A stretch of 64,000 bases of DNA from Nakamurella multipartita DSM 44233 (lineage in GTDB: Bacteria > Actinomycetota > Actinomycetes > Mycobacteriales > Nakamurellaceae). The stretch covers positions 5,146,001 through 5,210,000 of the forward strand of contig NC_013235.1 of the NCBI RefSeq assembly GCF_000024365.1, read 5' to 3'. Position 1 is the stretch's first letter. Each line of letters begins with the position of its first letter. Of the stretch, positions 8,115 through 16,642 are shown piece after piece. The notes beneath the pieces are model-generated. The model searched no databases, had not been told where the DNA came from, and was given only the letters and a program-made list of their open reading frames with translations. The translations under genes were made by a program, and so were the position numbers.

Positions 8115-9735
8115 GCAGCGACAACCCCATCCAGTGGTACCGGCAGTTCTGGCCTCGGCCGCTCCGAGAGGATGTCGCCGTCCGCCTGGCGGAAGGCTGG
8201 GCCAGCGACCAACGCAGCCCGGTCGTCGTGCTCGAGGCACGCTCGACCGCCGGACAGGTGTCGTATTTGCTCGGTTCGCCGGCATCCGACGTCAGCGTGG
8301 TCCGCAGCAGCTTGCTCGGCCTCTGCCCGGACATCCAGCTCGTGCCCGAACCCCGGCCGAACCATCCGGCCGACGCCCAGCCACCGGCCCGGCCGACCGC
8401 ACAGCTCGGAGCGAGCCTGCGGGCATCGACCCGGCACCGGGCGCTCAAGGGAGACGACTTGCCCGGACGATCCCGTGCCGTCTTGGCGGCACTGAGCCGC
8501 ACCGGTAAGGACGAGCATCTCGTCCTGCAGCTGGTACTCGGTCCGAGGCGCGTGCCACTGGCCGTTCCGAACCAGTCGCCGAGCAGCATCGTCATGCCCT
8601 GGTGGCAGACCGCCTGGTATGGCAATCGTGGTCAGGTCGACCCCGAGAAGCGGGCGGCCCTGCGCACCAAGGTTGCCGAACACGGCTTCGCCTGCAGCGT
8701 CCGCATCGGGGCGAGGGCCGCGACGCCCCGGCGACGCGAACATTTGGTGCTCGGTGTGCTGGCCGCGATGCGGGGCGGCGAGACACCCGGCCTGCGGCTG
8801 CGGCTGACCCGCGAACCGGCCCGACGGATCGATGACGTTTTCCAACCGTGGCGCTGGCCACTTCGGCTCGGCGTCCATGAACTGCTGGCCATCGCCGGCT
8901 GGCCCATCTCCGGCACCAACGACGACGACCTGCCTGGCCTTCCGGCCGCCCATCCGGCACCGTTGCCGCCCAGCCGTCCAACCGCTACTCGAGCAAAGAC
9001 TGACCTCGATTCAGACCGCGTTCTGGCCGTGTCGGCGGCACCGGGGACCAGCGTGCCGCTGGTATTGCCCATTGCTGACCAGCTCCGGCACCTGCATGCA
9101 ATCGGGCCGACTGGTGTCGGCAAGTCGACAATGCTGGCGCACCTGGCCCTCGCCGACATTGCTGCCGGACGGGGGCTGGTCGTCATCGACCCGAAGGGTG
9201 ACCTGGTCGACGACATCCTGGCCCGTGTACCCGACCATCGGCGTGACGACATCGTGGTGCTCGACCCGGCCGACCGTGACCGACCGGTCGGTTTCAACCC
9301 ACTGGCGACTAATGGAAACCGGGCCGCGGCCGAGCTGGCCGCCGACGGCCTGCTCGCCGTCTTCCACCAGCTTTGGGCCGACTCCTGGGGGCCACGGACC
9401 CAGGACATCCTGCACGCCTGCCTGTTGACGTTGACCAGACGCGGCGACGCCTCGCTCGTCATGCTGCCGCTACTGCTGACCAACCCCGGCTTCCGCCGGT
9501 CGCTGGTCCAACAGGCCATTCGCGAGGATCCGCTGGCTCTCGGCCCGTTCTGGGCCTGGTACGAACACCTCAGCGACGGCGAGCGGGCCGCAGTCATCGC
9601 GCCCGTCATGAACAAGCTCCGCGCCTTCTTGCTCCGTCCCACCATGCGGGCCGTCCTCGGCCAGGTCACGCCGGTCTTTCGGCTGCGCCAGGTGTTCCTT
9701 GAGCGCAAGGTGCTGCTGGTCAGCTTGAGTAAGGG
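8111..9735 (+). pseudogene. Coupling-protein/HerA-like ATPase, 5' part (interrupted by ISL3 element)
   Basis: Encodes about 541 residues of a VirD4/TraG-like ATPase that would pump or recruit DNA in conjugative transfer. Walker A GPTGVGKST lies near residue 335, and VVIDPKGDLVDD follows near 357. The N-terminal 300 residues are variable and proline-rich. The frame is open until the insertion sequence; ribosomes would add 28 foreign residues before a stop inside the IS. Joining this part to the fragment at 11190 through one copy of AGTAAGGG restores SLSKGLVGPEAAQLLGSL and exactly 758 codons including the stop. The interrupted product lacks the DE-containing ATPase strand, so it should be inactive. 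Confidence 0.88.
9728..9735. repeat. Left target-site duplication of the ISL3 element
   Basis: AGTAAGGG, identical to 11182-11189, directly abuts the left inverted repeat. Eight bases is the duplication size expected for ISL3-family insertions. Confidence 0.93.
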
Positions 9736-11181
9736 GGCTCTACGCAATCAACCTGGGTCGGTGTGGTCGGATCCGTGCCGGTTGTTGATCTTGCCTGATG
9801 AGGCCGTGGTTGAGAAGTAGTCGCAGACGGTAGTTGGCGAACGATCGGTAGCCGCGGGCGATCCGTTTGGTGTTCTTGATCTTCAGGTTGAGGTTCTCGG
9901 TGGGTCCGTTGGATAGGGCGGGGTTGTCGAACCGGGCCAGGTACTCGGTCCGCCACGCGACCAGAGTGCGCCCGAAGCGGGCGATCTCGGGAACCGGGCA
10001 GGTCTTGGCCAGGGTGATGACCTGCTCGGCCGCGGCGCGTCCGGCGGCCCGGTCGGGGTTGGCGTAGGCCTGCATGACGTTCTGCGCGACGAGCCAGGCG
10101 GCGGTGATCTCCTCGTGCGTGTCCGCGTCGGTCAGTGCGGCCCGCAGTCGGACCAGTTGCCGGTCGGTGAGCCGGTCGTAGCGGCGCCGCAGGATCCGTC
10201 GTACCCGGTACAGCGGGTCGCCGGCCCGGCCGCGGTGCCCGGTGGTGTCCTGCTGCACGCGGCGGCGGACCTGGTCGACCGCGAGAAGCACGATCTTGAC
10301 GATGTGGAAGGCGTCCAGCACGCGCGTCGTCGCAGGTAGATGCGCCGAGAGCGCGGTGGCATAACCGCGGAACGGGTCCAGCGACGCGGTCAGAACGGCG
10401 GACCGCCAGGCCTCGTCGCGGTCGGTCAGCCAGTCGCCCAGGACTCGGCCGGAGCGGCCCGGTACGACGTCCAGCAGCCGCGGTGGGCGGCCCGGGGTCA
10501 GGTCGGCGACGCCGGTGGCGTACTGGGTGTGCCGGGTGCCGGTGGCCCGCAGGAACGAGGTCTCGTCGACCCCGACCGCGCTCACCCCGGCCAGCCGGTC
10601 CGGGTCCTCGACCAGCGGGGTGCCGCGGTCAACGACCTGGGTCATGATCGTGTGCCAGGACACGCCGAGTTGGGCCGCGACCCGGGACACGGCCCGGTCG
10701 TGGTGGCCGACCTGCTCGAACGCCCACTGCTGCGCACGGTCGGTGAGCACCACACGCGGGGCGATCGCGTCGTGTTGCTCGGTCCAGGTCTTCTTCTCGC
10801 ACAACCCGTATCGACACTCGAAAATCCGCTTGCACCAACGGAGAACGACCGGCACACCGCCGGCCGGCAGGTCCCGCACGGTCACCGTGCGCCGGTCCTT
10901 GACTCGGGCGACCGCGCCGCAGGTCGGGCAGCCCGTCGGCTCCCGCCGCGTTTCCACAAGCAGGTGCCATTCGTCGTCGAGCACGTCGCTGGACACCACC
11001 CGGAATCCGGGCAGCACGAACACACCGGTAACGTCATCGCTCACCTGGGGCCTTCCTCACGGGTCGCATTCACTTGGCGGTGAACACGGATCGTGAGGAC
11101 CCCAGGCCCCACATCAGCGCATCTCAGCCCCGGCGTGTCGCCCCGGGATCAAACCCCCACCCAGCTTCAAAGCGAAGAGCC
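9736..11181 (-). mobile_element. ISL3-family insertion sequence, 1446 bp
   Basis: Bounded by imperfect inverted repeats: GGCTCTACGCAATCAACCTG on the left and, on the opposite strand at the right, GGCTCTTCGCTTTGAAGCTG (20 of 26 positions match over 9736-9761 and 11156-11181). It is flanked by the perfect 8-bp direct repeat AGTAAGGG. One transposase gene fills almost the whole element on the minus strand. Ends, size and duplication length all fit ISL3. The intact transposase and perfect duplication point to a recent insertion. Confidence 0.95.
9740..11044 (-). CDS. ISL3-family transposase
   Basis: A 434-residue DDE transposase. The N terminus has a zinc-ribbon-like pair (CPTCG near residue 38, then CRYGLCEKK) and a helix-turn-helix-like region around HDRAVSRVAAQLGVSWHT. 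The catalytic core follows with GVDETSFL, then LDPFRGYATAL and AFHIVK, and the C-terminal NGPTENLNLKIKNTKR carries the expected glutamate. The GTG start has GGAAGG upstream. The stop lies within the left inverted repeat. No frameshift is seen, so it should be active. Confidence 0.95.
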   Translation of the reverse strand: MSDDVTGVFVLPGFRVVSSDVLDDEWHLLVETRREPTGCPTCGAVARVKDRRTVTVRDLPAGGVPVVLRWCKRIFECRYGLCEKKTWTEQHDAIAPRVVLTDRAQQWAFEQVGHHDRAVSRVAAQLGVSWHTIMTQVVDRGTPLVEDPDRLAGVSAVGVDETSFLRATGTRHTQYATGVADLTPGRPPRLLDVVPGRSGRVLGDWLTDRDEAWRSAVLTASLDPFRGYATALSAHLPATTRVLDAFHIVKIVLLAVDQVRRRVQQDTTGHRGRAGDPLYRVRRILRRRYDRLTDRQLVRLRAALTDADTHEEITAAWLVAQNVMQAYANPDRAAGRAAAEQVITLAKTCPVPEIARFGRTLVAWRTEYLARFDNPALSNGPTENLNLKIKNTKRIARGYRSFANYRLRLLLNHGLIRQDQQPARIRPHRPRLIA

Positions 11182-11189
11182 AGTAAGGG
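11182..11189. repeat. Right target-site duplication of the ISL3 element
   Basis: AGTAAGGG, the second copy of the duplication at 9728, immediately outside the right inverted repeat. Deleting the IS plus one copy rejoins the ATPase gene in frame. Confidence 0.93.
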
Positions 11190-11838
11190 TCTCGTCGGTC
11201 CGGAGGCCGCCCAACTGCTGGGGTCGCTCATCGTGGCCGGGCTGTGGCAGGAGACATTGCAGCGGGCGGCTATCCCCGCCGCCAAACGCCACCCCGTGCA
11301 CATCATCGTCGACGAGGTGCAGGACTACCTGCACCTGCCGACCGACTTGTCCGATGCGCTGGCCCAGGCCCGTGGCCTGGGGGTCGGCTTCACCCTGGCT
11401 CACCAGTACCTGTCCCAGTTGCCGAAGGACACCCAGGCGGCCGTCCTGGCGAACGCCCGCTCCCGCGTCTGCTTCCACCAATCCACCGACGATGCCCCGA
11501 TCTTTGCCAAGGGTCATCCCGAACTGCAACCGGCCGACTTCACGGCACTCGGTGCCTACCAGGTGTACGTCAGCATGCACGACCATCGGGCCGAGTCGAA
11601 TGCCAGCCGTTACGTCTTCGGCCGCACGCTGCCGCTGGGCGAGCCGGCCACGACATCGCACGAGATGCACGAACGCAGCCGGAAGCGTTGGGGCCGGCCG
11701 CTGAGCGACATAGAGGCGGCCTTCGCTGAACTGGTCGAGGGCAACGACCGGACGTCCGGGCAGGCCGTCGGCCGCCGACGAATCACGAAATCGAGTAACA
11801 CCGGTACGGCTTCGGAGGACCCCGGAGGCCAGGTATGA
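11190..11838 (+). pseudogene. Coupling-protein/HerA-like ATPase, 3' part
   Basis: Contains the C-terminal 216 residues of the ATPase interrupted at 9735. HIIVDEVQDYLHLPTD carries the acidic Walker B-type pair, and GVGFTLAHQYLSQLPKD matches the glutamine motif of VirD4/TraG-like proteins. The tail is basic and low in complexity. An open frame extends upstream into the IS, but it lacks the Walker A region, so any product would not be a working ATPase. The stop overlaps another ATG (11835) in a frame with no domain character; the next real gene begins at 11857. Confidence 0.85.
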
Positions 11839-11856
11839 CCGGCCGGTTGGACAGCG

Positions 11857-12885
11857 ATGGCCACGATGGCCAGCAGGACGGTCTACCGGCCGCCCTACCG
11901 TCCGAGACGCCGAGCGTCGGCCCATTTCCACCGGTCAGCGCCCCCGGAGGGCCGAACTACGGGCGGGAAGGTAGAGCACCCGGTCATCCATTCCCGGGTG
12001 CCGGTACACCCCGGCAGGGCCCGAACGCCGGGCGCGCGCCGGTCGACCGGACGTGGGCCTGGCACTACCGGTCTCCGCGATCTGCTCGCCCAGCTGTCTT
12101 CCCGGGACCGGTTCGTGCTCACCTTGATCCACGACCACAAGTTCCTGACCACCCGCCAGTTGCAAGCTCTGGCCTTCACCCACCACGCATCCGAGCTGTC
12201 GGCTGCCCGCACGACTCGCCGGGTGCTGCAGCGGCTGCACCGCGAGCGTCTGCTGGCATCGCTGCCACGGCGGGTCGGCGGCATGTACGGCGGGGCCGAG
12301 AACCCGACCTGGCACCTCGCACCTACCGGGTACCGGCTGCACTATCTGGCATCAGGCGGAGCTGACGACGAACTGCCGCGGCGCATCCGGGAGCCGTCAG
12401 AACGCACGGTCAAGCACTGCTTGGCGGTGGCTGATGCCCGCATCGCGGTCGAAGAGACGGCCCGGGAGACAGGCGATGTCTTGGTCGTCCGAATCGTGAC
12501 CGAACCGGACAACTGGCGGCGCTACACCGACTCCATGGGCACGACCGAGGTCCTCAAGCCCGACCTGGAACTCGTCACCCGGACGTCCGACGAGCACGGC
12601 CACTACGAAGACCGCTGGTTCCTGGAGGTCGATCTCAGCACGGAGCACCCGCCGGTCATCGTCCGCCAGTGCCAGCAGTACGAGGCGTACCGGCGAACCG
12701 GCCAGGAACAAGACCGCACCGGCGTCTTCCCGCTCGTGGTCTGGGTCGTCCGGACGACAGCCCGAACGCAACGGCTGGCACGGGCCATCCGGGCAGCTCG
12801 CCGGCTCGACACCGGGCTGTTCCGGGTCATCACCGGCGAACAACTCCCGGCGCTCATTCGTGGCGGTGTGGGAGGCGAGCTATGA
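11857..12885 (+). CDS. Replication-relaxation (Replic_Relax) family protein
   Basis: A 342-residue protein. After about 75 low-complexity residues, LSSRDRFVLTLIHDHKFLTTRQL begins a winged-helix domain, followed by RTTRRVLQRLHRERLL and a segment with KPDLELVTR and WFLEVDLSTEHP, a layout like Replic_Relax proteins of actinobacterial plasmids and integrative elements. The second half resembles a PD-(D/E)xK-like fold (D, ExD), which may be structural only. Its role in replication or transfer initiation is inferred. The stop overlaps the following methyltransferase start (ATGA). The N-terminal start is the least certain part. Confidence 0.8.
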   Translation: MATMASRTVYRPPYRPRRRASAHFHRSAPPEGRTTGGKVEHPVIHSRVPVHPGRARTPGARRSTGRGPGTTGLRDLLAQLSSRDRFVLTLIHDHKFLTTRQLQALAFTHHASELSAARTTRRVLQRLHRERLLASLPRRVGGMYGGAENPTWHLAPTGYRLHYLASGGADDELPRRIREPSERTVKHCLAVADARIAVEETARETGDVLVVRIVTEPDNWRRYTDSMGTTEVLKPDLELVTRTSDEHGHYEDRWFLEVDLSTEHPPVIVRQCQQYEAYRRTGQEQDRTGVFPLVVWVVRTTARTQRLARAIRAARRLDTGLFRVITGEQLPALIRGGVGGEL

Positions 12886-13940
12886 CCGGCCGCACCGAAC
12901 CTAGGCGGCTGCTCATCGGCGACGCCCTGACCGAACTCCGCACCCTGGCCGACGCTTCGATCGACATGGTGCTGACCAGCCCGCCGTACTTCCGGTTGCG
13001 CGACTACGGACAGGGCGGCCAGATCGGCTTGGAACCGCACGTCGACGACTGGGTGCAGCGGCTGCTGCCGGTTATGCGGGAACTGCGCCGGGTGCTCCGG
13101 CCGACCGGCAGCCTGTGGCTCAACCTCGGCGATACCTACGCCACCCATCTACGGGAAGGTGCCGAGCGCAAGAGCCTGCTGCTTGGTCCGGAACGACTGG
13201 CGCTGGCCATGGCCGCCGACGGCTGGATTCTGCGCAACAAGATCGTCTGGGCCAAGACCAACCCGCGGCCAACGTCCGTGCCGGACCGACTGGCGTGCAC
13301 CTGGGAACCGGTCTACCTGTTTGCTGCCGGACCTAGAGCATTCTTCGACATCGACGCCATCCGGCAACCGCACCGGACCCGGCCGCCACAGGTTCGACAG
13401 ACCGGGAAGCACGGCTGCTCCAGGCCCGGTGCAGCCCGAGGCAAGTATCTCGGCCCGAACAGTGATCGGCTCGGCGGCCTGACGGCGCTCAAGGCACAAG
13501 GCAGAGTCGGGCACCCGCTCGGCAAGAATCCCGGCGACGTCTGGCAGCTCGCCACCGGCGGCTTGCGGATCGGCAGCCACCCGGCGGTGTTCCCGCCCGC
13601 CTTGGCCGAACGGGCCATCCTGGCCGGTTGCCCGGAACGACGCTGCAGCAATTGCCGGACGGCTTACCGGCGACTGGTCCGTCGAATCGGAGCAACCGCC
13701 GTACGCGGCGCACTGCGCCGCCAGTGCAGCTGCACTGGTAAGGGTTTCGAGCCGGGCGTCGTGCTCGACCCGTTCCTCGGTGCCGGCACGACGGCGCTGG
13801 CGGCTGAACGGCTCGGCCGCGACTGGGTCGGCATCGAGCTGAACCCGGACTACGCCGCGCTGACCATTGAGCGGCTGCGGCAGGAGCGAGCGACCAAGGC
13901 GGTTCAGCCTGACCCCAACCGGAACCACGGGCCGCCGTAG
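12882..13940 (+). CDS. DNA methyltransferase (N4-cytosine/N6-adenine class)
   Basis: A 352-residue site-specific DNA methyltransferase. The catalytic motif TSPPYFRLRDYG lies near residue 32, before the SAM-binding motif DPFLGAGTT near residue 298, a permuted order typical of beta-class enzymes. ERLGRDWVGIELNPDY follows. A central insertion near residues 250-285 carries CPERRCSNC and QCSC, which may bind zinc. Starts at ATG in an ATGA overlap with the Replic_Relax gene. No restriction endonuclease lies beside it, so it is an orphan enzyme that could mask the element from host restriction. Confidence 0.9.
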   Translation: MTGRTEPRRLLIGDALTELRTLADASIDMVLTSPPYFRLRDYGQGGQIGLEPHVDDWVQRLLPVMRELRRVLRPTGSLWLNLGDTYATHLREGAERKSLLLGPERLALAMAADGWILRNKIVWAKTNPRPTSVPDRLACTWEPVYLFAAGPRAFFDIDAIRQPHRTRPPQVRQTGKHGCSRPGAARGKYLGPNSDRLGGLTALKAQGRVGHPLGKNPGDVWQLATGGLRIGSHPAVFPPALAERAILAGCPERRCSNCRTAYRRLVRRIGATAVRGALRRQCSCTGKGFEPGVVLDPFLGAGTTALAAERLGRDWVGIELNPDYAALTIERLRQERATKAVQPDPNRNHGPP

Positions 13941-14049
13941 CCATTGGCTGTGGCCCGGGCCTTGCCCGGTGTCACGGGTCGTCGAAGCCATCGCGGCGTG
14001 CGAACAGCGCACACCCCTTCGACCACCCGGAGCACCGAGGAGGAGCCCC

Positions 14050-14430
14050 ATGTCCGTCACCGACAGCGGCAACGGTCCCAACCGACCGGCAGGCGTCAAA
14101 ACGCTGGCCATCCGGCTGGAACCGGACCTGCACGCCGAGCTGACGCTCATCGCCCAACTGCGAGAGCAGACGATCACCGACGAGATCCGGGAAGCCATCG
14201 AGACGCACATCGTGCGGATCAAGAGCGACCCGACGTGGGCCAACAAGGCCGACGACGTCCTCGCCGAGATCGAACGCCAGGCAGCCAAGCAACGCGACGC
14301 CTTCGCCCGGCTGTTCGGCACCGCCGACCAGCCTGACGAGCAACCGTCGACCGATGCAGCACCCAGCCAACCGGCCGAACCCGCCCCCGGCGGACGCGGA
14401 CGACGGCGCAGCAGCGCCAGCGACAGCTGA
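14050..14430 (+). CDS. Small ribbon-helix-helix-like DNA-binding protein
   Basis: A 126-residue protein with a clear GGAGG ribosome site eleven bases before ATG. Residues 17-57 (KTLAIRLEPDLHAELTLIAQ, then TITDEIREAIETH) look like a beta strand followed by two helices, as in CopG/Arc repressors. The last 40 residues are Pro/Ala/Arg-rich and disordered. It probably regulates or partitions the element, but no direct family match can be claimed. A 109-base gap separates it from the methyltransferase gene. Confidence 0.65.
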   Translation: MSVTDSGNGPNRPAGVKTLAIRLEPDLHAELTLIAQLREQTITDEIREAIETHIVRIKSDPTWANKADDVLAEIERQAAKQRDAFARLFGTADQPDEQPSTDAAPSQPAEPAPGGRGRRRSSASDS

Positions 14431-14561
14431 CCGCAGCGGTCATCTGTCCGGGAATCCGGCCGGTCCCGTCACTGGCGAATGCCAGACCACGGACCGGCTG
14501 GCCAACCGCTGGACCGGCAAGTAGCGGACACCCGGCACCACCCCGTGTGCCACACCAACCA

Positions 14562-14631
14562 GGGGCAGGAGAGCGGCTTCGAGATCAGACCCGGCAATCC
14601 CGGATCCCGATCTCGCCACCTCTCCTGCCCC
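14562..14631 (+). other. Large nested inverted repeat upstream of ardA
   Basis: GGGGCAGGAGAG (14562-14573) pairs perfectly with CTCTCCTGCCCC (14620-14631), and inside it CGAGATC (14580-14586) pairs with GATCTCG (14609-14615), leaving a 22-base loop. The two stems are in register, giving one long interrupted hairpin about 40 bases before ardA. No U-run follows, so it is not a standard terminator. Candidates are a single-strand promoter, a transfer-origin structure or an RNA leader. Confidence 0.6.
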
Positions 14632-14674
14632 GCTCACCCTGAGCAGATCAGTAGCCCACGAAAGGAGGAAAGCT

Positions 14675-15403
14675 ATGGAACAGCAACCACATTCAGAGAA
14701 CGAACAAAGTGAGGGCGACGAGCCGGATCGTGCCGGATCGATGGTCGGCGACGCGGATGTCGCCACGCCGACGGCGGTCGAACAATCAATCGGGGCCGCG
14801 GCAGAGGCGGACAGCCCGACCGAGACTGTCGAGGCGGAGCGGCGGCCACCCGAGCCTCCGAGCGTCTACGTTGCCAGCCTGGCCGACTTCAACGTCGGCA
14901 AGCGGCACGGCACCTGGGTCGACATGACCATGCCGCTGGAAGACATCGAGCTGGCCATCCGACAGATGCTAGAACGTTCACCAGTCCTCCAGGCCGAAGG
15001 TGAGGACTACGGCGACTGGGCCATCCACGACTCCGAGCACTTCGGCGTCGTCACCGTGCATGAACACGACGACCTGGACATGCTGCACGACCTGGCTGAA
15101 GGCATCGCCGAGCACGGGGAGGCGTTCTCATCCTGGGCAGAAGCGTTCGAAGGCGAGCCGGATCGGTGGCCGTTGTTCACCGAGGCCTACCTGGGGGAGT
15201 ACGACAGCCTGACCGCCTACGGTGAACATCTCTGGGCGGAGATGGGCTGGCAGCAAGTGGTCGATGACGTGCTGCCGCCGGAAGTGGCGCGCTACACCAC
15301 GGTCGATGCCGAGCAGCTGGCACAGGACTTGTGGCTGGAGGGGTCAATTCAGCTCATGCAGAAGCCGGGTGGCGGGTGCTGGATATTCCGCGGTGACGTC
15401 TGA
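14675..15403 (+). CDS. ardA: Antirestriction protein ArdA
   Basis: A 242-residue acidic DNA mimic that binds and inhibits type I restriction-modification complexes when a mobile element enters a cell. The ArdA domain begins near residue 64: YVASLADFNVGKRHGTWVDM, then EDYGDWAIHDSEHFG and LAEGIAEHGEAFSSW. The high Asp/Glu content through the domain is typical. The first 60 residues are an extra acidic, low-complexity extension. Strong ribosome site AAAGGAGG before ATG. The hsdM gene about 13 kb away shows that type I systems occur in this genome. Confidence 0.92.
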   Translation: MEQQPHSENEQSEGDEPDRAGSMVGDADVATPTAVEQSIGAAAEADSPTETVEAERRPPEPPSVYVASLADFNVGKRHGTWVDMTMPLEDIELAIRQMLERSPVLQAEGEDYGDWAIHDSEHFGVVTVHEHDDLDMLHDLAEGIAEHGEAFSSWAEAFEGEPDRWPLFTEAYLGEYDSLTAYGEHLWAEMGWQQVVDDVLPPEVARYTTVDAEQLAQDLWLEGSIQLMQKPGGGCWIFRGDV

Positions 15404-15430
15404 AAACAATTCTCAGGTAAGCCTGGGCTT

Positions 15431-15481
15431 TGTTGTGGAATACACACTTTCATTGATTCTGTTCAACGAGGGGAATATAAT
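15431..15481 (+). promoter_or_regulatory. Promoter and operator of the XRE/ImmA/recombinase operon
   Basis: TTGATT (15453-15458), 17 bases, TATAAT (15476-15481): a near-consensus vegetative promoter. TTGATTCTGTTCAAC overlaps its -35 box and matches the two palindromes at 7741 and 7780 (TTGAW-N4-TTCAAC). TGTTGTGGAATA at 15431-15442 is also shared with the 7711 region. Autoregulation by the XRE protein encoded just downstream is the simplest reading. Confidence 0.7.
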
Positions 15482-15506
15482 CGGGGGTATCGAAGGAGAA
15501 TTTCTG

Positions 15507-15896
15507 ATGCCACAGCTCAGCTTTACCCAGCAAGAGGAACTCGCCGACCTACTCAGGGGCCGGCGCCACGAACTCGGCCTGTCTGCCAGCGAAGTCGCCC
15601 GGCGCGCAGACATTACACCTGCATCGGTGACACGCTTGGAGAACTGTACCAACCCACGGCCATCCGTCGAAACACTGACCGCCATCTGCGCGGTGCTGGA
15701 TATTCCTGTTGCTGACATGCTGGCACTGGTCAACGTCATGCCGGACAGCCAGTTGCCCAGCTTCACGCCGTACCTCCGCACGAAGTACCACAGGATGCCG
15801 GATGAGGCCGTACAGGAGATGAGCGCCTACTTCGAGCGGCTCGCCAAGAAGTACCGCATCTCCGATGGACCTGCCGACGGCGAAGACGAAACGTGA
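15507..15896 (+). CDS. XRE-family transcriptional repressor (ImmR-like)
   Basis: A 129-residue repressor with an N-terminal helix-turn-helix, residues about 8-62: LADLLRGRRHELGLSASEVA, then ITPASVTRLENCTNPRPSVE. The C-terminal part (YFERLAKKYRIS) is helical. ATG is preceded by GAAGGAG. It is followed by an ImmA-like metallopeptidase and the recombinase, the order expected of an ICEBs1-type control module in which the peptidase cleaves the repressor to release excision and transfer genes. Likely binding sites are the TTGAW-N4-TTCAAC palindromes in its own promoter and before 7839. Confidence 0.88.
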   Translation: MPQLSFTQQEELADLLRGRRHELGLSASEVARRADITPASVTRLENCTNPRPSVETLTAICAVLDIPVADMLALVNVMPDSQLPSFTPYLRTKYHRMPDEAVQEMSAYFERLAKKYRISDGPADGEDET

Positions 15897-15967
15897 GATA
15901 CCCGGCTGGCTGCCTCTTCATATGTGGCAGGTGGCTATCGAATGAACAAGAAGGGAGGGGAAACAAT

Positions 15968-16642
15968 ATGACGAGAGAGAATGAACCCGAAACCATGGTG
16001 CCATCGGTACTCACGAGCTTGCGGGCCTTGACACCACAGCGCCCCGCGAGCTTCACGGAAGCCCTACGCGTTGCTGAACAGCAGGCCGCGCGGTTGCTTG
16101 GCCGATTCGACATCCGGCAGTGGCCGGTGCCCGAGACAATTCTGCTGGAGCTGCCCCGCATCCAGGTGGAGCAGCGCTTCGACCTGCCGACCAGCGGCTG
16201 TAGCTTCTGGGAGAGCGACCGCCGGACGTGGGTCATCCAGGTGAACGGCAACGAGCCCAGCACGCGGCAGCGCTTCACCCTGCTGCACGAGTACAAGCAC
16301 ATCGTGGACCACGGCCGGGTTGAGCTTCTGTACGGCGCCGGACAAGAGGCACTGGTCCGCGCCGAGCACGCCGCCGACTACTTCGCCGGATGCGCCCTTA
16401 TTCCGCGTGGGCTGCTCAAACGAGCCTGGGGCGAACGGTTGCAACAGGTTGCCGCCCTGGCGGCGGCATTCGATGTGTCGCTGCAGGCAATCAACGTGCG
16501 ACTTGCCCAGAGCGGCCTCACCGATGTCGCACCGCGGTGTGCTCTTGGCCGCGAACCCGCGTCGAGCCGCCCAGTCAGTTCCCGTCGCTACCAACGTCCT
16601 GCCCACCCAGACTTTCCGCACTTGGAGGTTGTTGCAACATGA
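15968..16642 (+). CDS. ImmA/IrrE-family metallopeptidase
   Basis: A 224-residue zinc peptidase with HEYKH at residues 107-111 (context TLLHEYKHIVDHG) and the downstream EHAADYFAGCALIP segment that supplies the third ligand in this family. I chose the ATG with the strong GGGAGGGG site; a GTG overlapping the previous stop would add 25 residues with no similarity. The partner is the XRE repressor upstream, which this class cleaves. The last 45 residues are Arg/Ser/Pro-rich. Its stop overlaps the recombinase ATG, linking induction to integration and excision. Confidence 0.9.
   Translation: MTRENEPETMVPSVLTSLRALTPQRPASFTEALRVAEQQAARLLGRFDIRQWPVPETILLELPRIQVEQRFDLPTSGCSFWESDRRTWVIQVNGNEPSTRQRFTLLHEYKHIVDHGRVELLYGAGQEALVRAEHAADYFAGCALIPRGLLKRAWGERLQQVAALAAAFDVSLQAINVRLAQSGLTDVAPRCALGREPASSRPVSSRRYQRPAHPDFPHLEVVAT

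Noticed and set aside
11835..12365. 176-aa ORF starting in an ATGA overlap with the ATPase stop
   Set aside because: Composition is low-complexity and it overlaps the Replic_Relax frame, which has domain signatures.
14562..14631. Nested hairpin as a CRISPR or standard terminator
   Set aside because: There is only one unit and no spacer series, and there is no U-run after the stem.
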